Notes under the pieces: model-generated | What the model was told of the DNA's origin: nothing | What the model saw: the letters and a program-made list of their open reading frames with translations, nothing else | Databases searched by the model: none | Shown here: piece after piece, positions 30,140-43,500 of the stretch | How the letters are laid out: each line of letters opens with the position of its first letter | How positions within the stretch are numbered: the stretch's first letter is position 1 | Position numbers and translations under genes: made by a program | From: Breviolum minutum Mf 1.05b.01 | Taxonomy: Eukaryota > Sar > Dinophyceae > Suessiales > Symbiodiniaceae | Length of the DNA stretch: 64,000 nucleotides | NCBI GenBank assembly: GCA_000507305.1 | Contig: DF241053.1 | Span: 26,991 to 90,990, forward strand | Direction of reading: 5' to 3'

Positions 30140-30940
30140 AGGATTTGTTTTGTAGGAAAGGACTTCCAATTGGATGGTTCCAAGGTACCAAAAGAAATAC
30201 CAACGACCAATCCCCAGAACTTGTAGTTTCAGCCACGTTCTATGTGACAAATTTCGAAAGAAACCCTACACTTCAAGGGGTAGTGCAATTTATAATACGG
30301 GGTTTGGACAGTTCCGGTTACATATCACATGACCTCAAAATCAACAAAATGTGTATTTGAATCTATGAACAAATAAAATGCGAACATGTATATCCAAACT
30401 TTAGTGAGTTTCAGTCCTAAGTAACTGAGATCTAATCTGTGTGCCCAAAAAATGCAGATAAACATCTCGAAAATAGCTACTATTTTGTTCAGTGCGGCTT
30501 GACTTGTGGGTAGGCAACATTTTCAACTGGGGCTCAATTCAGTATTCATTGATTTTGATACGGATTGAGCATGTTGGGCGTCTGGAATGTTAGAATCTTT
30601 CTGGTCAGGGCCAAGCAATAGTCACACTATTCATGGTCAAAATTAGATACCTCTTGAGATGTGTGAAACACTCATTAACATGTGATCATGTTCATCAATA
30701 TTGTCTGCAGCGCTGCCACATGTATCTTGTCCACTATAATCAACATTTAGCGGAACATGTCTGAGGTTTGTAAAGGACGCATGTCATGTCTCAGGTTTTT
30801 GAAGAACCCAATATTCCAATGAAGCATTCAGCTGTGTCCCACACCACCCATTTTTCAACAGCAAGCTGTGAACAAATCTGTGAAATTTCAGGCCTAGGAG
30901 TAAAAATCCACCATTTTGAAGATGTACAGTAGTTGAAAAG
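30140..30940. other. No supported gene
   Basis: AT-rich intron or intergenic sequence without recognised family elements. Confidence 0.4.
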
Positions 30941-30944
30941 TACA

Positions 30945-31038
30945 TGGCACAGTCCCTACTTATTGGTTTGAAAAGGACCCTTTACGAATCTACCTTTTGG
31001 TATCTGTGTCATCTATTTTGACCTTGAGGTATCTCCTA
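30945..31038. repeat. Family M element
   Basis: GGCACAGTCCCTACTTATTG ... CTACCTTTTGGTATCTGTGT ... TTTGACCTTGAGGTA. Confidence 0.65.
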
Positions 31039-31074
31039 TCAAAAATGGTTCGTTTTTTTTCTAGCCCACCTAAC

Positions 31075-31199
31075 GGGTGAGTTTGGACTCCTGGAGAGTG
31101 ACCGAAACCCCAAGTCTCCCCCCGCAACCTCCAAGGCTGAAGATGTAGCATCCCAAGTGATGGCATCTGGGATGTAGCGGGACCCGGACCCCTCTTTAC
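31075..31199 (-). CDS. PPR-like exon
   Basis: TTCTTTTCAG acceptor and GTTAGG donor. The frame contains YIPDAITWDATSSALEVAGG, which matches the P-D-x-x-T-x-x-x-x-x-x-x-L-x-x-x-G start of a PPR helix A. The rest (SRSPNSP) is linker-like. In line with the PPR exons upstream. An alternative frame is also open. Confidence 0.5.
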
Positions 31200-31504
31200 C
31201 TGAAAAGAATGATGACAACATAAGGAACGATGTTTGGGGCTGTGAAAATGCAGGATTTTTTTCTGAGGATTTCATGTTACAAGATTGAACAAACGGTTGG
31301 TTGCTGATTGTTGTTTGAAATACAGGAGGTAGATTGAGATTTCACTACACCTTGGACTTGTTTCATAAAAATGATTAATTAGGTTGGCAATGATGATTAC
31401 ACAGTGTCACTAGAAGTAAAGAATGGTGCACACGACAACGTCAAAGATTGCCATGAAAATGATGACACCAGCAATGATGTGTAGTAAAACCATGATAATG
31501 ATCG

Positions 31505-31544
<40 letters not shown>

Positions 31545-34500
31545 CATGATGATCATGATAGTAGGAAGGTTTATGATAATGACATTCTAGTAAAAAAAAA
31601 GAACTTCGTTGCAGGCCCTATGATGTTACCCTTTGTATCTATCTCTGAATGGTCCGAAAACATGAACAAGTCTGTGAAAGGATGCAAATCCAACGTATAA
31701 ACCCTCTGGAAAAAATAGCAACAAAGGTGACATATTTCCTCAAACTTCTTTCAACAAAAATCAACAAACCTTAAGAATCCAGACCCCTCCCTAGAGTAGG
31801 ATTGATCCCAGAATAGGATTGTCTTCGGGAAAATCCCTATCTTAGGACATACAAACGAAATGGATGCTTCGGGAAAAGTCCCCTGAAAAAAACACATGGA
31901 AGATGATGTTCTTGTCGAATTGGGTGGGTAAATTTTTAGGTTCCATGTGAATGTTCCAGGGGTGTTTGAGTAAATCGCTGTTGCCAATATCAACGGCTAT
32001 AGACCTTGGGGATCTTTAAAGTAAAAACATCAAAAATATAAATAAAATTTTGAGACCCTCGGCTGAGGTCATCTTAAAAAAATGGTGTCAAGATGTCCAA
32101 GGTACGAAGCATTTCCAGTAGTTGGAGTGCTCTCTTCCATTTGGCCACGCCAGCCAAAATGTGAAGTACTGAATTATGACATGTCAAATCCCAATGGGAC
32201 TGGCCTTGACGTCCTGCCAGGATAGCGTTCCCCACAACGAAGAGGGGGTTGGGTGAAGCAAATGGTATAAAGCCTCACAAAATCAAGTTGGAGTTGCTTC
32301 ATTCTTAATGGTTTGGCATCTCACACCCTCTTCATATTGAGGTTTGGGGGGTTCTCCTCACCCCCAACTAAGTTTAATAAAGTGAGTGGGGAAAAACGGC
32401 GGGGCAAAACAAAATCTGTAATCATATATATATATATACACGTATATTAATATATATATACATGTATGAAAACCAGAGAAAATCTATAATACAAAAAACT
32501 GTCCCCACGAATCACTATATACTTTACCATTTCAAAATCCTATCCCGGAATTATCACTGTTACTACTCCGGAGGTTGGATCTATATATTTTTGACAGGGA
32601 AATCTGTGCAGTCCTTCCTCTGCCAATGCGAGGCTAATTTCCCATTGAGTCTTGCAGGAGGTGAAAAATGCACTCCAAGCTCGTTCTCCTCACCGACACA
32701 AACCAAAGGTTTGGTATTGCCTCAAGGTCCTAAAACTCATGTTGTTTGCCCGCAGATGGTCATATACTCCCAAATAGATAAGCAAAAGTTATAGGAGTTA
32801 TATGAGTTATTAAAAACTTCCATTCTGCTGGTGGAAAAAATATGGCATCTGGTAGCATTTCATTCTCTGATGGTTGTTCATGGTCACCAGGTTTCCTAAA
32901 CAAATCTTTTCAAGCCCTTCTCATGCCTTCTAGTATCTCAGTCAAACACTCCCCAAAAGTACTAGTTCGCCCATTAAAAGTGGTATCCTTTCCTTTTCGT
33001 GCTCTTTGCCATGTGTTCAGCGTCCTTTCCAGTCTTTTGGAAACGAAACTTTCCAAACGTTCACATTTTTGACTCGCCCAATATATCATGTTCCCAAATA
33101 TGAAGATCTTCTACTGTTCCCCAAAAACTGTCAAAACTTCAATCCTGAATATGTTTCCAAATCTATGATTTCTAAAGCAGCTCCCCTCCTCCAATATATG
33201 TTAGGATTTTTGTTGACCCATTTCCACGTTGCCTGGACGAATTCCTTCTTGAACCGCCGAGCGCAACAAGAAAAGAGTCAAAGGCCACTGTGCTCGACAT
33301 GCACTGATGATAGCACCATAGCCTCTGGTAAAACGAAAACATCTTCCCGGAACACCAGGGGCCCACATCTTATATATCCTAGAAAAAAAATACCATCCTT
33401 TTTATCAAAAGCCATCTTAATGGGAACCTGTTTGAAGAACTGGACAGTTGAGATATTTAATCTGAACGCAAGATATTCAGCCAGCTGCGGTTTCAGTGGA
33501 GGATATTATATTGGACAACTTCAATAACCATAAGCAAAATATTTGGTGGTTGAACCAACCCCATTGAAAAATATTGGGTCAAAATGGGAACCTTTTGCAA
33601 ATAGGGGGTCCAAACAAAAAGTGTTTGAAATCACCACCTAGGATAGCTCTGAAATGGACGTAACCACCATCACCTTGGACCAACCCATTTCGCAATTCGC
33701 AACATCTGCAGCCCTTTTTTTTGCCCGCCAAGAAACTGATGGCATCCCTCTTCTCAGCCATATGAAAAATCTGCCTTAGAGGCAACATAACAATAAAATA
33801 ATCCAGTCATAGCTTATGAAGAAAGTAACTCCGCAACAGATGAGCCACCCTGCAATAGTCCTACTAAAATTCACATCAAGGAAAAATGATGCTGAATAAT
33901 GGGGATGTTCCATGGCCATGGTTTTTTGGTGGGTGTGCTTTATTGGATCTCCCCCACAAAACAAGAAACCCAGTAGACATTGAAGCTTAGGGAGTATGAC
34001 TTTGAATCTCTAGATGTGGCCAATTAAGGGGCCTTATGTGTGCAAGTGTATTTGGGGTACTGATACAAGGGCCCAAGGCTAGTAGATTTACTGTACCTAC
34101 TTGGTGGCTCATGGTACTTAGGAAGTAGTTGGCAAGTATTCAGTTCAGTTGGGCTTATTTCCCAATAAACAACCCTTGTAAGTTGGTTTATACGTCCCGC
34201 AAACTATAGCCCAACTTACCAACAAGATACTAAGTACCCACTAAGTATCATTGAATTTGCCTATAAATCCCTGGAAAATACCTCAGACTTCCCCAAACCC
34301 CACAAAACATCCCTTCACAAACTGCGGCCATCCCCAAGACCCCTCGAAATCAGTGGTGCTCTGGCTGGAAGAGTAAACCACCAACTAGCCAACAACTGCC
34401 AAACGTTGACTGAATTGAAAAGTCATATTATCAGAAAATGATTAGTATTGATGATGAATGAACTATGAAGTCTTAGGAATCCATTCGTATTTCCATAGGA

Positions 34501-37500
34501 TCCATCTATGGTATATTTACATACATGGTAACGTGTCCTTCATCATCTCCGAAACGCAGAATAGGTCATTTAAGTTCCATGAGACCATTTTCTCAGTTTC
34601 GGTTGAGCCATGGATCCCTATAGAGATAGGGTGGTGCATTGGGGTTTTCTGAAAGCTCTAGCCCTATCTTCACAAACAGGAGTTTGAGGTTACACCCTGG
34701 AAGATTAACATGGAACCTACAAATCACCCATTTAGAAAGGAAATTGATCTTCCAAACCTCCATGATTATGTTCCATGTTAATCTTCCAGGGTGTATACTC
34801 CCAGACTTTGAAAGCCTGAAAACTCAGTTTTCCCTCACAAAAAACATCAAAGTGGAAAAAAAACACACAAAAAACAGCATGTTCTGTAATCCCAAAATCC
34901 CTGCATTAATTGAGGTTCTATGGCGGAATTCCCAATTTAACTACAGTCATTTAGAGTTTATGGATAAAAATACATGTGCCAAGAGTCTAACCTCCTTATC
35001 ATCCCACCTGTTTTAAGGAATCATCATTTAAAAACAGGGGTATATCATGGGTATATCAACATCTATCAACCCTGATCCTCTTGGATTAATTTTCCCTTCC
35101 TGCTGATGGAAGAAATCCCAAACAACCACCTGGAATGTATAAAACCCTGTAAATAATGGGAGAATAAACTACCCAAGCTCAACTGGTGAGTTTCCAGATT
35201 TCTGAACCATCAACAGTATCACCTTTCCGTAAAGAAAACCACGCTACTTCGTAGACACATATACTCACCATGGTTATTACACTCCCCAAAACTAACATAG
35301 CCCCCGAAGATAGGCCTTCCCAACAGGAAATTTGATCTTCCAACCATCCATTTTCAGGTGTAAACTCGCTGTTAGTTTCAGGGTCCCGGGTAACCACTTA
35401 CATCTGAACCATCAACCAGTCCCACAGGGGCCAACAGGGGAACCCGAGGCGGCTGGGTCTTTAAAAACGACCGAAGCTACAATGCATGCTCCCAGGCCTG
35501 ACTCCGATCGCAGGCAGTGATTGCTGCATTACAACCAGTGACGTCCATCTTTTTTTCCTCAATCATATTGGAAAAACACAGCAAGCAACCGGAGAACCTA
35601 CTGGGAGGTTTATAGGTTATACATTATATACGGTATAGATCTGTAGGTATAGATGGAAGTTTGATATACACTATACCTCTGTAGATATATAATTTTACCT
35701 GAACTATAGATGATATATTTATTTGAAATTGGAATCCCCTCCGGTAGCAGAGACGAAATCACGAAATCCACTAGATTTTCGTATAAGTTGGATCAGATTC
35801 ACCGAGAGTAACTGAAATCATTGTCAAAATCTGCTTCCTTGTGGAAAATGTGAATACTGTTGATGGAGGAAATCCTGCACCATTTGGGATGTATAAAACC
35901 CTGTAAATAAGGGGATAAACCACCTATCAACTGGTGCAGGATTTCTTCCATCAACAGTATGTTTCAAAAAAACGCATTGTGTTCCAGTATTGCTAAGTAA
36001 ACGTCAATGCTCATCATCTTTGCATTAGATTTGGTGATCTCACAAAGCCAGAATCCAAGTTTCCTCATAGGCACGTTTTAAGAGATTCAAAGCAATGAGC
36101 CATTGTCCCGCATCAGCACACATGCTGATAGAAGCATTGTAAACTGTCGCATCACTTCCATTTTGCTCCGAATCCATCAAGAACAAACCCAATTGCCACA
36201 AATGTCCTGCACGACAAACGCGCAAAAAAGTCGCCAGCAAAACACCATCAACATCACCACCTTGTTCTTGATGAGCTTGTAATAGAGAAAAAGCGATATT
36301 CCAACGTCCAACTTTGACAGTTGAGGTCATTGTAGTACTCAAAGCTACTGCAACGGCTTTGGGACCAAATGCTTTCAGCTTCTCTAAGAGTATCAAACCT
36401 GGAGAGAGTTGCGTTGATTCAACGTGCTGGAGAAAAGGTATGTACAAAAAAACAGATGGCGGAAAGGGTCCACGATATTGCAAGCAAAACTTTCCAAGGG
36501 AAAAAATGTAGATTCACTTTTTTTTGGTGGGAGTGTTTCTTTTCTAAAACTTATCTGTTGCGAATCTTCCATCATGTCAATACTTGTCACTTGTTCATTG
36601 AAACATAAACGTGACACCCTGGTGATGAAATTGATGAACCATCCCATCCCACCCCCCACCAACAGGGGAGCGTTGCTGCGATTTTATTGCCAAGGTCAAG
36701 AAACTCAATCTCCAATGTCCAGAAGCACTCACATCTCCAATGATAGCATTCCAAAGATGTGCATCGGGCTCAAGTTGTGCCTGGTATATCTGCGGTAATA
36801 GTGCCAATGCTCTTATCCAAGCGGTGGAATCGTTCTGAAAACCCAGCAAAGATGTGAAAGTCACCAAATCCTCAGACTGTGTGGCGGAAGAATGTTGAGC
36901 AAAAATGTTGTTTAGGGCCACCAAGCCGCCAAACTGGTGAGGGTCAAGTGAAATTGTAATAAATTTCTGAGATCTACTGATATATGAAGTTGTTCCTACG
37001 GAAGAAATCCTGCACCACCTGGGATGCAGACAACCCTGTAAATAATGGGATAAACTACCTATGAACTGGTGCAGGATTTCTTCCATCAACAGTATCACAA
37101 GATGATTTTCATAATTGCGATTCACTGGGCCCTTCTGGGCCCCCACTATCATTTTTAGGAGGATGCTCCTCCCTCCGAATCCCCTTGTCTCTCGATTTTG
37201 AAGGGCTTTAAGGGCCAATGACATCCATTCCCCTAAAAACCCTGGTAGCACTTTGACAACATAGCTTCGGGACGTTGAGATTTTCAGTGTTAGAAACATC
37301 CATCGGGAGATATCCTGAATATGTATATATGCAATACAACCAACCGAACAAGGAGCGAGTGGAGTTTTTGTTCAAGCGATGATTGGTTTGAAAAGTGACA
37401 ACGGCAAAAAGGGCAATCACTGTATATTGGCAAAGGCTAAAATTCATTTCGCCCTACTGCATCATCACCCCTAAAATGGAAGTTGATCACAAATCCAGAA

Positions 37501-40500
37501 ATCAAAAACTGACCATTCCATCTGGCCCATACCAATGATGTAAAATAGAACCTTGAAAAGAAACGCTACAGTGCGCCACTAGCAAATGGCTGCAAACAGA
37601 CAATTCCAAAAGCATCAACCAACAAAAGAGAGTGAAGCCTTCGTTTGGAAACACACCAAACACCCTCCTAGTGTCATCTATTTTTTGAAACGTTCCTCCT
37701 TTTAAGATCTCATCCACAGACCCCTAGAAGGTACCCCGGACCCTTCACCAACAGTTTCTGCACGAATTTCTTTCGAATTGTGGGGGTTTGGGGAAGTCTT
37801 GGGTATCTTCCCAGGGGCAGCAAGAGCAATGGATGCACTATTATTAAATTAAGTATGCGCTTATTTCGTAATGTGATTTGGGCATCCTTTACAATCACCC
37901 TTCCAAAAAATGGCGCTAACATCAAGTCGTCAAACTCTGCTTGGCAACAAACATCCCCGGTTGCTATCAAGTACAATTTCATTAACACGCATCCCGGTGC
38001 TGGGTTTTTCTCCAACTCTGTTCATAAATTTCTTTGTGAAGTTGATTGAAGTTCATAACTAGTTGGTGGTTTCAACCCCTTTGAAAACTATTAGTCAAAA
38101 TGGGAATATTCCCCAAATAGGGGTTAAAATAAAAGAATATGTGAAACCACCACCTAGATAGAGAAATTAAGCAACTACTGGATGCAAACCTGAAATAAGG
38201 GGGGTTCAAGTTCAAGCCTATTCACCTACCATTTGTTTTGGGTGAAAAGGCTTCAAAGTAGCTGTTCAGCATTACATTGATTCATTGAGGGGTTTCATCT
38301 AGAAGCACTAAAAGTAAATATAATAGAAAGGTCAAGTCAAAGTACCTTAAGCAAATATACATATAGACTATAGAGAAATGTTGTGAAAAAAAAATAATAA
38401 AAATTAACCATAGGTAAATCAATAAGGTTTCAAGTCAAATAACACGTGAATCCCACCATTCTCCCCTTGAAATAAGCCTCTTGAACTTCATAATGGTGGC
38501 GAGGTTGACTACCCTCAAACGAAAAGTGCCTCCATCTCCATGTTCCACAAAACCATGAAGATAAACGTGTACAAATACGTATGAGGATGGGTAGGCCCTC
38601 TTCAAATTTCAAAAAAGATCACACCGCAAACCAGAAAAATATCAGCTTTATTACTCTATATATGTAAATAAAACACAGATATATATATATATATAACGTA
38701 TACAACTCCAGGTGACAAAAAAAAATGTTGTGGGCTGTATTTGGCCTATAAATTTCACAAGACATCCCTACAAGGTGGGCCCCTAATGACTAGCTATAAA
38801 TTCAGTTATAACCCCTATAAATGGCCTTATAAACGGTTAAACTGGGGTTATAACACTACTTATAGGAGTTATAACTCAATCTATATCTGGTAGGGGTGCC
38901 CACCTTGTATAATTCATCCCAAAGAAAAACTGCACCAAATATTCGAACCGAGATTCTGGTTGTATTTGTTGCACTTGTAACATTTCCAAGATCTGTAAAC
39001 TCATCTTCCATCGACTGGCACGTGTACATGCACGAAGAGTACTGTTGAAGGTGATGAGGTCCTTAAAAATGGAATGGTGGAAATCAGCAAACCTCTAACG
39101 TCCAACCAGCCATTGAATGAAATTATCTAATGTATAGGGATTTTCAGTTTACTAGTTACTAGATCAAGTGATCCGATAAATCCAAAGGCTCAAAAGTGGG
39201 GAGCTACCGTACTCGGCGAAATATCCACAAAAATCAGTTTGAAAGAGAACATGTTGGATTCATTACATGTGAAATCACTAATCATATAGGCTCATTTACA
39301 AAATATGCAACCCAATTGACACTAAAATAAGGACGCATATATAGAGTACAACGTTTCAACTTGACTTATTGATATTACCCATGTACCTAGGGTCAATTCT
39401 ATCTCATATTTCATCAAACTACTTAGATTTTCGGAGACAAGAATTTCACCCAATCCATGTGCTGTTAAGCCATCCACTTGGATGACATGTATGAATCAAA
39501 TCATCAAATGGGATATCGGAATATCTTCTCCCGAATATTCTATCTCGAATGGGATGTCGGAATGTATCAACCACTAAATGAATAATAATCTAGGTGGTGG
39601 TTTCGACCCATCTGATAAATATTAGTCAAAATTGGATCATTTCCCTAGGTAGGGGTGAACATAAAAAATGTTTGAAACCACCACCTAGATAATTTATGAT
39701 ATCACCAGCATCATCATCATACAGGTTCTTTACCTTGGGTACAGCTACTGTTTCTAGCAGAAGTCTAGTTAGCATCCGGTGGGATGTGTCATGGTCAAAC
39801 GTTGAAGCCTCAAAATGGAAATCGGAAAAAAAACAACGTGATCTTACTAGAAGCCCTTCTTCAATATAAGTGTGAGCCGATTCAGTCATCCTCAGTATAT
39901 GTTGACATCACCCAACATCAACATGTCGTTTCAAGCAGGACAACCCCTTTGGAGACACGAAAACAGGATGGCCTTATCAATCCTGTTTCTGGCAAAGGGG
40001 TATGTCTTGACGAATGGTAGTTTGGAGAGCCGTGAGTGGTTTATCTTTGCACTGGCATAAACCTTCATGATGCAAAATGAAGAAAAAATAGACACACCCA
40101 TCATACAAGATGGGCCCCTACCAGTTATAAATTGGGTTATAACTCCTATAAATGGCCTTTTAAATGGGTAACTGGTGTTATAACACTACTTATAGGTGTT
40201 ATAAATCAATTTATAACTAGTAGGGGCCCACTTTGTAAGATAGTTGGGTTGATGTTTCCCATCTCCTTGTTTTGAAAATTTAACAATTTGGAAGTTTAAA
40301 CCAAGAGTCTGAAACTACTAGACTTCCCAACAGTGGCCCAACCATCGTTCTTTAAAGCCTCTTTGGCTAAAACAAACCGAACACCTACCAAACAACACAG
40401 AGTAAATTCAAATATGTATAAAGATTCCACAGCTCCTGATTGCACACCTCGCCAGCAACACCACCAACAACAAATAGTAACCCTAAGCTTAAGCTTCTCT

Positions 40501-43500
40501 TCAGAAACCACAATCCTGCCCCAATATGTTCAGATGAGTATCTGGCTGCAAGTGTTGCATATGAAGACCTTGTAACAATGTGATGGCTCTCTTCCATCGA
40601 GCCGTTTTGGCAGCACTGGCAATCGCCAGATTCCATCGCAGCACCTGACATTGGTTTCCCGGAAGAAGGCTTCAGTAACCAGGTGTGTGGCTTTACTAAT
40701 GAACTCAAACAGAACATGTTCCATACATTGAGGCTATTACGGTGTATTTGTTCCAACTCCATACATTAACCCTGGAAGTCCAAGACCAAACAAAGAATGG
40801 TCTTCAGGATGATTCATATAAAGGATTCCCTACTACCAATGGGCAAGGTTTGGTCTTTGGACTCCCTGGGTTAATCAAACTTAATCAACCCAAACAATCA
40901 ATCTATGGTGTATTTATATAACATATACCGACATTTACCCCCTAAACATCCCTAAACTATACCAAAATGTAGGTACAAAGACCAGCCCCATGAAGTGTGT
41001 GAGAAAGTTTTACAGAGCCCCAGTCGCTCATGGCATGAGATTTTTTGTTGGGATGACAGTGATTATGGATTTGACTTACCCTCCCTGAAACTAACATAGC
41101 ACCTGAAAATGGGCCTTCCCAAAGGGAAACTAGTATTCCAACCATCCATTTTCAGGGGCTATGTTAGTTTTAGGGAGGGTAGGAATTGGTACAACATTGG
41201 AAAGTTGACTAGAGGTCGCCGGTCGCCCCACCAAATATAGCAGCTCCAATCCGAGGGTTTTGGAAGATGCTGTTCTCCTTTTTAAGCGTTTAACCACTGC
41301 CAACTACTATCAATGCAATATCAACTACTGTCAAAGATGTCCTGGAAGTACTACAAACACTGCATACTGAGCTCCTACCATGTGAACAGTGGCAACAGTG
41401 CCCTTGTGACATTCCATTATACTGTTGTGTTTCATCAATGGTGCCAAGAACAAAGCTCTGATGATCTTCTTGCAAGAGAGGAGGCCCCCCCATGTAGAAT
41501 CATGTATACCAGGTTTGTTGCTAGTTGGTGGTTTCAACCCATTGGAAAAATATGTATCAAATTGGAAATCATCCCCAATTTTCGGGGTGAAAATAAAAAA
41601 TATTTGAAACCACCACCTAGCTTGGATATCAGCCATCAACCAGTAGAGATTCCCATATATAAATCCTGATCTAAAAAAAAACCGTCCAATCAGCCCATCT
41701 GTTTTCACCTTTTTGACCTCATCTTGGTTGTTCGATGCATGGGTTGGTTTTTTTGGTGGGACGTTGAATGATGCATCCACGAAACGTATCGAGAACTCCC
41801 AGTCATCCAGGAGCTCGAAGCAATCCAATATTGGGCTCAGTCGGCCTCAATATACCCCATATCCCACCTGGAGAATAGGAACATCATCGACTCAAAAGTA
41901 CCGAAAAAAAAAGGGGATATCTTAAAGTTTCCAGGAGGGTATTGGTTTAAACATCTGTAATTTGAGCTTAAATGGACACGGTTCTCAATGTTTGACAACA
42001 TTTTGCAGGTGATATTCTGGTTTGACAACTCTGGAGGACGAACATTCGCAAAAAACTTGAGACACGTGAGGACGTATATCCTGTTGTTGGAGTCACCCCC
42101 GACCTCTTGATCTCGCAAGTAATAAGACTTCAGACTACATATTCCTGCAAACTTGCCTACCGGCAAAGTAGGATTTTAATAATCATGTGACTCTACCCTC
42201 TAACTTGAAAAATAATATAGTGTTTTTTTTTTGGGGGGGGGCTGTACACCAAAAAAAGGCTAACAATATGTTGGCAGGTGCTAATTTCCTAGGTCATACT
42301 GAACTGATTCTCTGAAATCTGTGATACTAATGTAGAATGTCATACACTTTATTTCTGAAGGTCTCTGAGAATCATATTCCTTGACGGTTAATCCTTGCCT
42401 GGAAACAGATCACATTCCATCTATTTAAATCATGGTGAGAGGAAATGTATGGAAATGCAATACCCTCCCTGAAACTAACAGTTCACCCCTGAAAATTGAT
42501 GGTTGGAAGATGGAATGTCCTTTAGGGATAACCTATTTTCAGGGGATATGTTCGTCTCAGGGAGGATATATACAGCGAATGACAGAAAACTAGCACCTGG
42601 TAACACATGATTTATCTTTCTATTTGCAGTTGTTTTTCATTTCAGGCTTTCTTCAAACCCTATCTACAACAGAAAATGTTTGCAAAAAAACGGCTACAGT
42701 ACTAGGTTCTTTTAGCTGCATACTATACTAGTAAGCATATTGGTATCACTCACTCAGTCACACTTATATACTCTTCTTTCTCTTTTTAATGTTCCTTTGA
42801 ACATACATTCCAACTAAGCTTATAACCGCGATAACCCAAAGGACCTTGCCGTATAGATATCCCCTTATAGGTATACTCTTCAATCTAGCAAAGCAGCAAA
42901 GGTCGCCAATCGAATCCATTCTTTCCTGGTTTGACCGCACCAAGCTTTTTGCATCGATCGTCATCACGCGACGTCAACTACACATGCCTGCGATAGATGT
43001 TTGTTTTAATGATAACCTGTATGTGCTTCGAATGGTTCTCAAGACAGTTTTTAGCCTACAATTTATCAAATGGTGTTGTATATATGTTTTATGCTAGCAA
43101 CAGAAACAGTTCCAACATTACAAGGATAGAGCGCATCAATTTTCGCTGTGGTTGTGATTGCGGTTGTTCTTGTTGTTGTGTCTGCGTTACCCCAACAAAC
43201 AAAAATGCAGTCCACAAACTTTGGGGCTTTCCAAAAGATTTAGACCCCTTCCATCTGAACGTAGATACATGAAATCTTTGACTTTCTGACTAAACACAAG
43301 GCAAAACTAGAGCATTCTAACCTCCTTTGATAATACTATTTCAGCATGTCATTACTAGTTGGTGGTTTCAACCCCTCTGAAAAATATTAGTTAGGTTGGA
43401 TCATTTCCCCAGGGATCAGGGTGAAAATAAAAAATATTTGAAAAAAACACCACCCAGATTGACATTCAGGGATTCTGTAAGTTGCCGTTTCAATCCAACT

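Noticed and set aside
33006..33527. 173-codon plus-strand frame
   Set aside because: It lies opposite the PPR-like exon 33228-33368 and has irregular composition with no start context, splice or family support; an antisense shadow is more likely.
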